This document shows, in pieces, positions 57,190 to 64,000 of a stretch of 64,000 nucleotides of DNA. Below the pieces are notes generated by a model, which did no database searches, had not been told where the DNA came from, and was given only the letters and a program-made list of their open reading frames with translations. The position numbers were made by a program, and so were the translations under genes. How positions within the stretch are numbered: position 1 is the first letter of the stretch; each line of letters opens with the position of its first letter. Origin of the DNA: Yersinia rohdei ATCC 43380 (GTDB lineage: Bacteria > Pseudomonadota > Gammaproteobacteria > Enterobacterales > Enterobacteriaceae); contig NZ_ACCD01000003.1 in NCBI RefSeq assembly GCF_000173775.1, positions 124,001 through 188,000 of the forward strand, written 5' to 3'.

Positions 57190-58692
57190 ATGTCTACTTT
57201 AGAAGCAAAAAATAAATCAGCTGGCGTAGCCACCGCAACTGAATATAGTGATTTTAATTCGCTGTTGACCAAAGAATTCAAAGCGAAATCTGAGCAAACT
57301 AAAGCCGCAGTTGAAGGTGCAGTTAAAACCTTGGCAGAACAGGCTCTGGCTAACTCCGTTACCGTCTCTGACGATGCGTATAAGAGTATTGCCTCTATTA
57401 TCGCTGAAATTGATAGCAAGTTGTCTGAACAGATTAACTTGATTCTGCATCACCAAGAATTCCAGTCTCTGGAAAGTGCATGGCGTGGTCTGCACTATTT
57501 AGTGAATAACACTGAGACTGATGAGAAGTTAAGATTGCGTTTCCTTGACATCTCTAAAGATGAATTGCGCCGTAACATGAAGCGCTATAAAGGTGTGGCT
57601 TGGGATCAAAGCCCATTATTCAAAAAAGTCTATGAAGAAGAGTATGGCCAATTGGGTGGCGAACCTTACGGTTGCCTGGTTGCGGACTACTACTTCGATC
57701 ACACGGCACCTGACGTAGATTTGCTGGCTTCAATCGGTAAAGTTGCTGCTTCTGCACACGTGCCGTTTATTACCGGTGCTGCGCCTTCTGTACTGCAAAT
57801 GGAATCTTGGCAGGAACTGTCAAATCCTCGTGATTTGACCAAAATATTTACTCAGAACCTTGAGTATGCTGCATGGAACTCACTGCGTCAGTCAGAAGAC
57901 TCTCGCTATATTGGTCTGGCTATGCCACGTTTCCTGGCTCGTCTACCTTACGGCATTCGTACTAATCCGGTGGATGCTTTCCACTTCGAAGAGACGACTG
58001 ACGGTGCTGATCATAGCAAATATGTTTGGTCGAATGCGGCTTATGCTATGGCTGTTAACATCAACCGTTCATTTAAAGAATACGGCTGGTGTACGCTGAT
58101 TCGTGGTGTGGAAAGTGGTGGGGTAGTTGAAGGTTTACCTTGTCATACATTCCCGACCGATGATGGCGGTATTGATATTAAGTGCCCAACAGAAATCGCT
58201 ATTTCTGACCGTCGTGAAGCGGAACTGGCTAAAAATGGCTTTATTCCACTAGTGCACAGAAAGAATACGGATTATGCAGCTTTCATTGGCGCGCAATCAT
58301 TGCAAAAGCCAGCGGAATATTATGATGCTGATGCGACTGCGAACGCTAATTTATCTGCGCGTCTGCCGTACCTGTTTGCTTGCTCACGTTTTGCCCATTA
58401 TTTGAAATGTATCGTGCGTGATAAAATCGGTACCTTCAAAGAGCGTGATGAAATGCAGCGTTGGTTGAATGACTGGGTAATGAATTATGTTGATGGTGAC
58501 CCGGCAAACTCTTCTATCGAGACAAAAGCACGTCGTCCTCTGGCTGCGGCTGAAGTTATTGTTGAAGATGTTGAAGGGAACCCAGGCTATTACCAGGCTA
58601 AGTTCTTCCTGCGCCCTCACTTCCAGTTGGAAGGTTTGACAGTTTCACTGCGCATGGTTGCTAAATTACCATCGCTGAAGGATGTTGCATAA
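57190..58692 (+). CDS. tssC: T6SS contractile sheath large subunit TssC
   Basis: A 500-residue protein from ATG 57190 (MSTLEAKNKSAGV). Family hallmarks are QEFQSLESAWRGLHYLV, EYGQLGGEPYGCLVADYYFD, FARLPYG-like LARLPYGIRTN and the C-terminal FFLRPHFQLEGLTVSLRMV. The frame is open to 57169, but the upstream start lacks family support. Together with TssB it forms the contractile tube that drives Hcp out, and it is disassembled by TssH. Confidence 0.97.
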   Translation: MSTLEAKNKSAGVATATEYSDFNSLLTKEFKAKSEQTKAAVEGAVKTLAEQALANSVTVSDDAYKSIASIIAEIDSKLSEQINLILHHQEFQSLESAWRGLHYLVNNTETDEKLRLRFLDISKDELRRNMKRYKGVAWDQSPLFKKVYEEEYGQLGGEPYGCLVADYYFDHTAPDVDLLASIGKVAASAHVPFITGAAPSVLQMESWQELSNPRDLTKIFTQNLEYAAWNSLRQSEDSRYIGLAMPRFLARLPYGIRTNPVDAFHFEETTDGADHSKYVWSNAAYAMAVNINRSFKEYGWCTLIRGVESGGVVEGLPCHTFPTDDGGIDIKCPTEIAISDRREAELAKNGFIPLVHRKNTDYAAFIGAQSLQKPAEYYDADATANANLSARLPYLFACSRFAHYLKCIVRDKIGTFKERDEMQRWLNDWVMNYVDGDPANSSIETKARRPLAAAEVIVEDVEGNPGYYQAKFFLRPHFQLEGLTVSLRMVAKLPSLKDVA

Positions 58693-59010
58693 TTTAATAT
58701 ATTAGCCCTGCGTGGGTGCTGCAAAATGATATTTTTAGTTCCTGCCCTATTGGGTAAATATAATTAATTTTATCGCATCAATAGTGAAATACATTTTTCG
58801 TGCAATACATCGCACGAGGTTTTACGTCATGCAGAGTATGAGTGGCGTAAAAAAATGCTTTATAGGTAAAGTGTTTTAATAGTCAATAAAACTATTTTAT
58901 ATGCTTATTTTTATAAGAGTTGATGTGCTTTCGTAAAATTATACGAAAGCCTTCTGACACTTGATGATTTACATTGAGTGATTTTAACAAAAGTGCTTGA
59001 GAGGAATATT
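58693..59010 (+). promoter_or_regulatory. Long structured leader before hcp
   Basis: A 318-base gap with two clear hairpins: TCGTGC-aatacat-CGCACGA near 58797-58817 and CTTTCGTA-aaat-TATACGAAAG near 58928-58950. It probably separates hcp expression from tssBC through its own promoter or RNA processing. No gene is seen. Confidence 0.55.
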
Positions 59011-59496
59011 ATGGCGCAAGATATGTTTATTAAAATTGATGGTATCGAAGGCGAATCTTTAGATGCTAATCATAAAAATGAAATTCAGGTGTTGGCTTGG
59101 AAATGGGATGTTTCTCAGCACTCTAATATGCACAGTGGTTCAGGTGGCGGTTCAGGTAAAGCAACTGTTGCTGATTTCTGCTTCTCGCATTATATCGATA
59201 AAGCTAGCCCAAATTTATTAAGCTACTGCTTGCTCGGTAAGCATATTAAGAATATCCAATTCGTACTGCGTAAAGCTGGTGGCGATCCGTTGGAATACCT
59301 GACTATCAAATTTACCGATGTGATCATCACTCGTGTAGATATGGGTGGTTCTCTTGAAGATGAAACTCGTCCGCGTGAAGATGTTTGTTTCTCATTCACT
59401 AAGATGACTCAAGACTACGTTATGCAGAATGCTGAAGGCCATAAGTCTGGCGTTATTTCTGCTAACTACGATGTTAAAGCTAACCAGCAAAACTAA
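59011..59496 (+). CDS. hcp: T6SS inner-tube protein Hcp
   Basis: A 161-residue TssD/Hcp from ATG 59011 (MAQDMFIKIDGIEGESLDAN). It contains the family pattern KNEIQVLAWKWDVSQ, a glycine/serine-rich loop GSGGGSGKA, FCFSHYIDKASPNLL and the C-terminal CFSFTKMTQDY. Hexamers stack to form the expelled tube. An in-frame start at 58978 is not favoured because the GAGAGGAA ribosome binding site lies before 59011. A terminator follows. Confidence 0.97.
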   Translation: MAQDMFIKIDGIEGESLDANHKNEIQVLAWKWDVSQHSNMHSGSGGGSGKATVADFCFSHYIDKASPNLLSYCLLGKHIKNIQFVLRKAGGDPLEYLTIKFTDVIITRVDMGGSLEDETRPREDVCFSFTKMTQDYVMQNAEGHKSGVISANYDVKANQQN

Positions 59497-59522
59497 GTAA
59501 TGCTGCCTTAGATTAGACATCG

Positions 59523-59554
59523 AACTTGCCACTTTAAACGGTGGCAAGTTTTCT
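59523..59554 (+). terminator. Terminator or attenuator after hcp
   Basis: AACTTGCCAC and GTGGCAAGTT form a 10-base stem followed by TTTCT, 27 bases past the hcp stop. Partial readthrough would set lower levels of the membrane-complex genes that follow. Confidence 0.85.
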
Positions 59555-59683
59555 CAGTGATAGGCTTTATCCACAATAAATATAGACGTGAGTAATATCT
59601 CGAGTTATTGACCGAATTATCGACCTCGTGGTGACTATATTATTGTGGATTAAGCTTAATATTTTTATTTGATTAGGCTGAGT

Positions 59684-60223
59684 ATGAAAGAAAGTATCCG
59701 TAGTTTAAACCGAATGACACAGCATTTTGTTGTGGTGCTGATAACTTTATTGGTCATGGCATGTAGCTCGACGCCTCAACCTGAAGCGGTTGAGAAACTA
59801 ATGGTTGAGCTAACGACGACAAAAAATATCAATCCGAATAATAAAGGTGTAGCCAATCCATTACGGATTTGGGTTTATTCCCTGGAAAATGCGGATGAAT
59901 TTAAGTCGAGTGATTTCTTCACGATCACTGAAGAGAACACCCCATCACTAAAGGAACAGATGGCGAAAGTATATGACGGAATCATGCTACCCAATGAGAC
60001 GAAAAAAATAGAGCTGACGCCAAACAGTGAAATCACTGCAATCGGCGTTGTTGCTGCTTACCGTGAAATTGAACAGGCGGATTGGAAAGTGGTTATTAGT
60101 CCATTGCCCAAGAAACATGTGCAACCCTGGTATAAAAAATTATGGTCAGGGAACCCAGAACACGACCCGATCGTGAAGGTGCGCATTGAGCGTCTGTCAA
60201 TATCAATTAAAGAAATGGACTAA
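59684..60223 (+). CDS. tssJ: T6SS outer-membrane lipoprotein TssJ
   Basis: A lipoprotein of 179 residues. The lipobox LVMAC has Cys27 if ATG 59684 is used; the ATG at 59714 (MTQHFVVVLIT) would give a more usual short signal with Cys17. The mature part has the two-layer beta pattern with ANPLRIWVYSLENADEFKSS and LPNETKKIELTPNSEITAIG. TssJ anchors TssM to the outer membrane. It is three bases upstream of tssK. Confidence 0.9.
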   Translation: MKESIRSLNRMTQHFVVVLITLLVMACSSTPQPEAVEKLMVELTTTKNINPNNKGVANPLRIWVYSLENADEFKSSDFFTITEENTPSLKEQMAKVYDGIMLPNETKKIELTPNSEITAIGVVAAYREIEQADWKVVISPLPKKHVQPWYKKLWSGNPEHDPIVKVRIERLSISIKEMD

Positions 60224-60226
60224 GTC

Positions 60227-61576
60227 GTGAGAACTAACAAAGTCGTTTGGAGTGAGGGGCTTTTTCTTCGCCCACAGCTTTTTCAACAGCAAGAGCGCTA
60301 CCTGGAATATTATGCCCATAAAAGAGCAGCAACAATTACGCCCTTTTTTTGGGGATTCGCACAATATGAAATTGATCGCGAAGCGCTTTCCTATGGAAAA
60401 TTAGTACTGCGCTCCGGGAAGGGTGTGTTACCTGATGGTACGCCATTTGATATCCCTGGCCATGCTGAATTACCTGAGCCACTGACCATCACTGCTGACC
60501 ATTTGGGCAAGCTTATCTATCTGGCTGTTCCATTGCGCTTAGATAACAGTGATGAAACTATTTTTGATGAATACGATATGAGTTCACTGGCGCGTTTTTA
60601 TGCATACGAAGCCAACCTTAGCGATACTAATGCGATTCGCCAAGGGCCAAAGCCGGTGCAACTGTCGCGATTGCGTCTCAAGTTAGTTTCTGAAAATGAA
60701 ATGACTGAATCTTGGATAGGTTTGCCATTAGCCAAAGTTCGGGCTATTCAACCCGATGGCAGTGTATTGCTGCATCTGGAGGATTATATTCCTCCTGTCA
60801 CTGGCTATGCTGCAAGTTCACTGCTGTCAGAGTGGCTGATGCATCTTAATGGTTTGGTTAAAATGCGGGCGGATATGCTGGCTAAGCGCCTATCCAATAG
60901 TGATGGCAAAGCTAGCGCTAGCGCAGAAATTGTCGATTACTTGTTGCTGCAAATTTTTAATAAATATGAGCCGATTCTCGACCATTTGCGCAATATTCCT
61001 GAGCTGCCTCCGATCATGTTATATCAGGAACTGGCCAAGTTCTCCGGTGAGCTCTCGACATTTATTCGTACCAAAACACGTCGCTCACGGCCGGCACCAG
61101 GATATGACCACAGTAAACTTTACTCGTCAATTCGCCCGTTGGTAGACGATGTTCACGAATTGCTTAATCAGATTCTGGTACGCGCAGGGCAGATGATCGC
61201 GCTGCAACCAAAAGGGAATGGCGTATGGTCAGCCTCTGTGCTGCCTAATGAATTACGCTCATTTTCCAATCTGGTATTGGCTGTTCATGCACAATTACCG
61301 ATGGATGTATTGCAGCATCAATTCTCGGTACAAACCAAAATCAGTGCACCGCAACAGTTACATGAACTGGTGCGTTCACACTTACCTGGTTTGGAATTAC
61401 AGCGTTTACCTGTACCACCACGGCAAATTCCATATAGCGCGGGATATGTCTATTTTGAATTGATAAAAAATGGGCCGTTCTGGGACAAAATTTCCAATGC
61501 AGGTGCTCTTGCACTACATGTTGCCGGTGACTTTCCTGCATTGAAAATGGAGCTCTGGGGGATTAGAGATTCATGA
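60227..61576 (+). CDS. tssK: T6SS baseplate-membrane connector TssK
   Basis: A 449-residue protein starting at GTG 60227 (MRTNKVVWSEGLFLRPQLFQ), the standard TssK N-terminus; FFWGFAQYEIDREAL and the C-terminal YFELIKNGPFWDKI also match. Trimers link the baseplate (TssFG) to TssL and TssM. It overlaps tssL by four bases. Confidence 0.96.
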   Translation: MRTNKVVWSEGLFLRPQLFQQQERYLEYYAHKRAATITPFFWGFAQYEIDREALSYGKLVLRSGKGVLPDGTPFDIPGHAELPEPLTITADHLGKLIYLAVPLRLDNSDETIFDEYDMSSLARFYAYEANLSDTNAIRQGPKPVQLSRLRLKLVSENEMTESWIGLPLAKVRAIQPDGSVLLHLEDYIPPVTGYAASSLLSEWLMHLNGLVKMRADMLAKRLSNSDGKASASAEIVDYLLLQIFNKYEPILDHLRNIPELPPIMLYQELAKFSGELSTFIRTKTRRSRPAPGYDHSKLYSSIRPLVDDVHELLNQILVRAGQMIALQPKGNGVWSASVLPNELRSFSNLVLAVHAQLPMDVLQHQFSVQTKISAPQQLHELVRSHLPGLELQRLPVPPRQIPYSAGYVYFELIKNGPFWDKISNAGALALHVAGDFPALKMELWGIRDS

Positions 61577-62964
61577 GTAACAGCAGTGAATTGAATGGGG
61601 GAAACCCCCTATCTCCCTTTGATAACAGTAGAGATGCGGATACTAATCCGCAGGCATTGGGCCACTTCTTACTTGACGATCAAAGTTCCTATACGGACAG
61701 CACCGACAACACCCAAGAAAGTACAGATTCAAACCATAAAGCTGCGAATTCACGTGGTTTCCAGCCTTATGACACTGCTCAGCTCAGAGGTGAGAGTGTA
61801 CAGCAGCGAGTCGCGAAAGCGGTGGCATCATCCACGCCGTTATTGGAAGCTGCGCAGCCACTGTTGCGTGCCTTAAGCGAAATGCCCGAAACGATAGCCG
61901 ATGCTTCTCAGGTTCAGATCTTAAAAGACGGGCTGAAAAATGAGCTGACCTTATTTAGTGTGGTCTGTGATGAGGCAGATATCTCATGGAAAAAGATGGC
62001 AATCGTCCGCTATTGCTTATGTACCGCATTAGATGAAGCTGCACACACCATGTCATGGGGCGTAATGTCCGGCTGGTCGCAAAGTAACTTATTGAACCAT
62101 TTTGAAGGCGATAACGACGGCGGGAATAAGTTTTTCCTGTTAGTTGGGCGTCTTTCAATGAGTCCACATGAATATGCGGATTGTTTAGAGATATTGTTGC
62201 GGATTTTAGGGCTGGGTTTTGAAGGTCGCTACAGCATTATTGAAGATGGTGATCGGCAATTAACCAAAATTCGCCAAGGATTGTTGACGCTGCTGCAAAG
62301 CACCCGAGATACAGTGCCTGCGGCGCTTTCGCCTCATGCTTTAGCGGCACAACAATTGCGTAAACGGCGTGGGATTTTTATTCCAGTTCGTGTATCGATG
62401 CTGCTGTGTGGCTTTTTAATCGCAGCAACTTTTATTGCGAGCAAATATTTTCTCTCCGTACCTGAAAGTGACTTATTAAAAAGAATGACGGTGTTACAGC
62501 GTCCGGTTATTGCACAACGACCGGCGGTGGTTGAGCAGAAATTACGTTTGGCGGTTTTATTAAAAGATGAAATTGCTAAGCAATTAGTCAGCGTTGATGA
62601 AACAACCAGCCAGAGCAAAGTTATTTTCAAAGGCGACACCATGTTCCAGGTGGGATCAGATAAGGTTCGGCCGGAAATTATTAATGTAATCGACCGTGTT
62701 GCTCAGGAAGTGCATCGCGTACAAGGTGCAGTCCTGATTGTGGGGCATACCGACTCCATGCCAATTAATAAACCTGGCTTCCCGAATAACCAAGTGCTTT
62801 CTGAAAAACGTGCTGCCAATGTGGCGCATCTTATGGAGAAAGCCGGTATCCCTACTGACAAAATTCGGTTTGAGGGGAAAGGGGATATACAGCCAGTGGG
62901 TAGTAATGGTGATGCAGCAGGGCGTGCACAAAACCGCCGTGTAGAAATATTTGTTAATTATTGA
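61573..62964 (+). CDS. tssL: T6SS membrane protein TssL with fused OmpA domain
   Basis: A 463-residue extended TssL. The hydrophilic N-terminal 90 residues are followed by a DotU domain (YCLCTALDEAAHTMSWG, then WSQSNLLNHFEGDNDGGNKF), a single membrane helix near 272-292 (VSMLLCGFLIAATFIASKYF), and a periplasmic OmpA peptidoglycan-binding domain from about 350 (VLIVGHTDSMPINKPGFPNN, then AQNRRVEIFVNY). The gene lies between tssK and tssM. A second, shorter TssL-like protein with a separate TagL-like partner is encoded at 39327-41670. Confidence 0.95.
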   Translation: MSNSSELNGGNPLSPFDNSRDADTNPQALGHFLLDDQSSYTDSTDNTQESTDSNHKAANSRGFQPYDTAQLRGESVQQRVAKAVASSTPLLEAAQPLLRALSEMPETIADASQVQILKDGLKNELTLFSVVCDEADISWKKMAIVRYCLCTALDEAAHTMSWGVMSGWSQSNLLNHFEGDNDGGNKFFLLVGRLSMSPHEYADCLEILLRILGLGFEGRYSIIEDGDRQLTKIRQGLLTLLQSTRDTVPAALSPHALAAQQLRKRRGIFIPVRVSMLLCGFLIAATFIASKYFLSVPESDLLKRMTVLQRPVIAQRPAVVEQKLRLAVLLKDEIAKQLVSVDETTSQSKVIFKGDTMFQVGSDKVRPEIINVIDRVAQEVHRVQGAVLIVGHTDSMPINKPGFPNNQVLSEKRAANVAHLMEKAGIPTDKIRFEGKGDIQPVGSNGDAAGRAQNRRVEIFVNY

Positions 62965-62972
62965 GATATAGA

Positions 62973-64000
62973 ATGTCTTATTTGAATCGGTTTATTTCTG
63001 GTTGGGTCATGAAACGCATATTTCTGGTGGGCTGCGCTGTATTGCTAGCCGCCGCTATATGGTTTTTAGGGCCTTTCTTCGGCTTCGGCGAGGTGCGGCC
63101 TCTAGAAGGTTATGAATCCAGAATTATATTTGTATTGGTGGCACTGGCCCTGTTATTGGGCTTTTGGTTTAACGTGCCCCGATTTATTATTTTTGCGGTG
63201 GTCGCTTGTGCCGCAATTTGGGTTATTGCTCCTTTTATATTGGTTGGTGATAACCACCCTTTAGATGACCCTTTGCGCCGTGGCGCAATTATCACTTTTA
63301 TTGCCTTTATCACGATTCTTTATGGTGTATGGCGCTTTATGCGTGCTTTAGCGCTTAACCCTGCACTATTGGATAACTTTATTAATTCAAAGAAAAATCA
63401 ACCTGAAGCTGGGCCTGATCTTTCAGAAATAAATGCGATTATTCGTAATGGCATAAACTATGTGCGTCGCATTCACAGCGGCATTCCAACTTGGAAACGT
63501 TTTTTTATTTCTAGCCGTTGGCGCACCGAATTACCTTGGTTCATGGTGATTGGCACCAAAAATGCCGGGAAAACTGCTCTGGTTATGTCATCAGGACAGG
63601 ACTTCCCATTACCAGAACAGCTAAATCGTGTTGGTAAAGACAATTTACCTACCTCTCATTGTGAATGCTTATTCTCCAACGATGCTCTGTTTTTGGATAC
63701 TGCGGGTAAATATATTGATGATGGCAAAGAGAATCAGGTTGAATGGAATGGCATCTTAAAGACGCTTAAAAAGTATCGCCCAGTTAAAGCTGTTAATGGT
63801 GTCATCGTAGCCATTTCGGTCACTGATATTTTGGGTAAAAGTAAAGCAGAGTTACTTAATTTGTCAGCAACATTGCGCGCCCGTTTAGATGATGTGCGTG
63901 GTGTTCTCGGGGTTCGTTTCCCGGTCTATGTTGTGATTACCAAACTGGATCAACTTTCTGGTTTTGATGAGTATTTTCGTAATTTAACTGCTGAAGAACG
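62973..64000 (+). CDS. tssM: T6SS inner-membrane protein TssM (IcmF), cut by window edge
   Basis: The first 342 residues of TssM are present, from ATG 62973, nine bases after tssL. Hydrophobic segments fall near 14-33, 51-66, 70-90 and 105-122, followed by a cytoplasmic NTPase-like domain with Walker A GTKNAGKT near 193-200 and FLDTAGKYIDDG as Walker B/switch region. TssM spans the periplasm and contacts TssJ; the rest lies beyond the window. Confidence 0.94.
   Translation, partial: MSYLNRFISGWVMKRIFLVGCAVLLAAAIWFLGPFFGFGEVRPLEGYESRIIFVLVALALLLGFWFNVPRFIIFAVVACAAIWVIAPFILVGDNHPLDDPLRRGAIITFIAFITILYGVWRFMRALALNPALLDNFINSKKNQPEAGPDLSEINAIIRNGINYVRRIHSGIPTWKRFFISSRWRTELPWFMVIGTKNAGKTALVMSSGQDFPLPEQLNRVGKDNLPTSHCECLFSNDALFLDTAGKYIDDGKENQVEWNGILKTLKKYRPVKAVNGVIVAISVTDILGKSKAELLNLSATLRARLDDVRGVLGVRFPVYVVITKLDQLSGFDEYFRNLTAEE

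Overview
The window looks like chromosome of a Yersinia species (Yersiniaceae), probably an environmental or enterocolitica-like one; the species cannot be fixed from sequence alone. Support comes from gene content and order (yhbP/yraR, nrdD-nrdG, argF-rraB, yjgM-valS-holC-pepA, lptF-lptG, tRNA-Leu(CAA)), several ERIC-like elements of the kind common in Yersinia, a type I-F CRISPR-Cas system, and moderate GC with AT-rich islands.

Positions 1-23334 are core genome. They hold a gene tail, yhbP, yraR, the anaerobic ribonucleotide reductase genes nrdG and nrdD, and a five-gene peptide/nickel-type ABC importer. Next come a YhcH/YjgK-family gene with a KdgR-like operator, and argF and rraB diverging around a double ArgR box. 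A lipoxygenase-like gene with an altered metal site follows, then yjgM, valS, holC, pepA, divergent lptFG and a leuX-type tRNA-Leu. ERIC-like repeats sit at the ends of yhbP and yraR, between nrdD and nrdG, and between pepA and holC.

Positions 23335-36306 form an accessory region beside the tRNA. It starts with a broken tyrosine integrase, a strong terminator, a decayed IS30-family fragment and one sequence resembling a type I-E repeat. A complete I-F locus follows (cas1, cas2-3, csy1, csy2, csy3, cas6f) with an array of 22 repeats and 21 spacers. An IS481-family element sits 20 bases beyond the last repeat.

Positions 36307-38830 are very AT-rich and encode two LuxR-type regulators. From 38835 to the right edge lies a type VI secretion cluster in two divergent arms. 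The left arm (minus strand) reads tssF, tssG, tssA, a two-domain fimbrial adhesin, a Skp1-type GlcNAc-transferase-like protein, a short DotU/TssL-like protein, a TagL-like OmpA-domain membrane protein and a DUF1795 protein. The right arm (plus strand) reads tssH, then a chaperone-usher operon (major pilin, chaperone, usher, minor pilin), then tssB, tssC, hcp, tssJ, tssK, an OmpA-fused tssL and the start of tssM.

The most unusual content is this interleaving of a complete chaperone-usher pilus, with its probable tip adhesin on the opposite arm, a eukaryotic-like glycosyltransferase, and two different TssL/peptidoglycan-anchor arrangements inside one T6SS locus. No tssE, vgrG, PAAR or effector gene is visible before the right edge.
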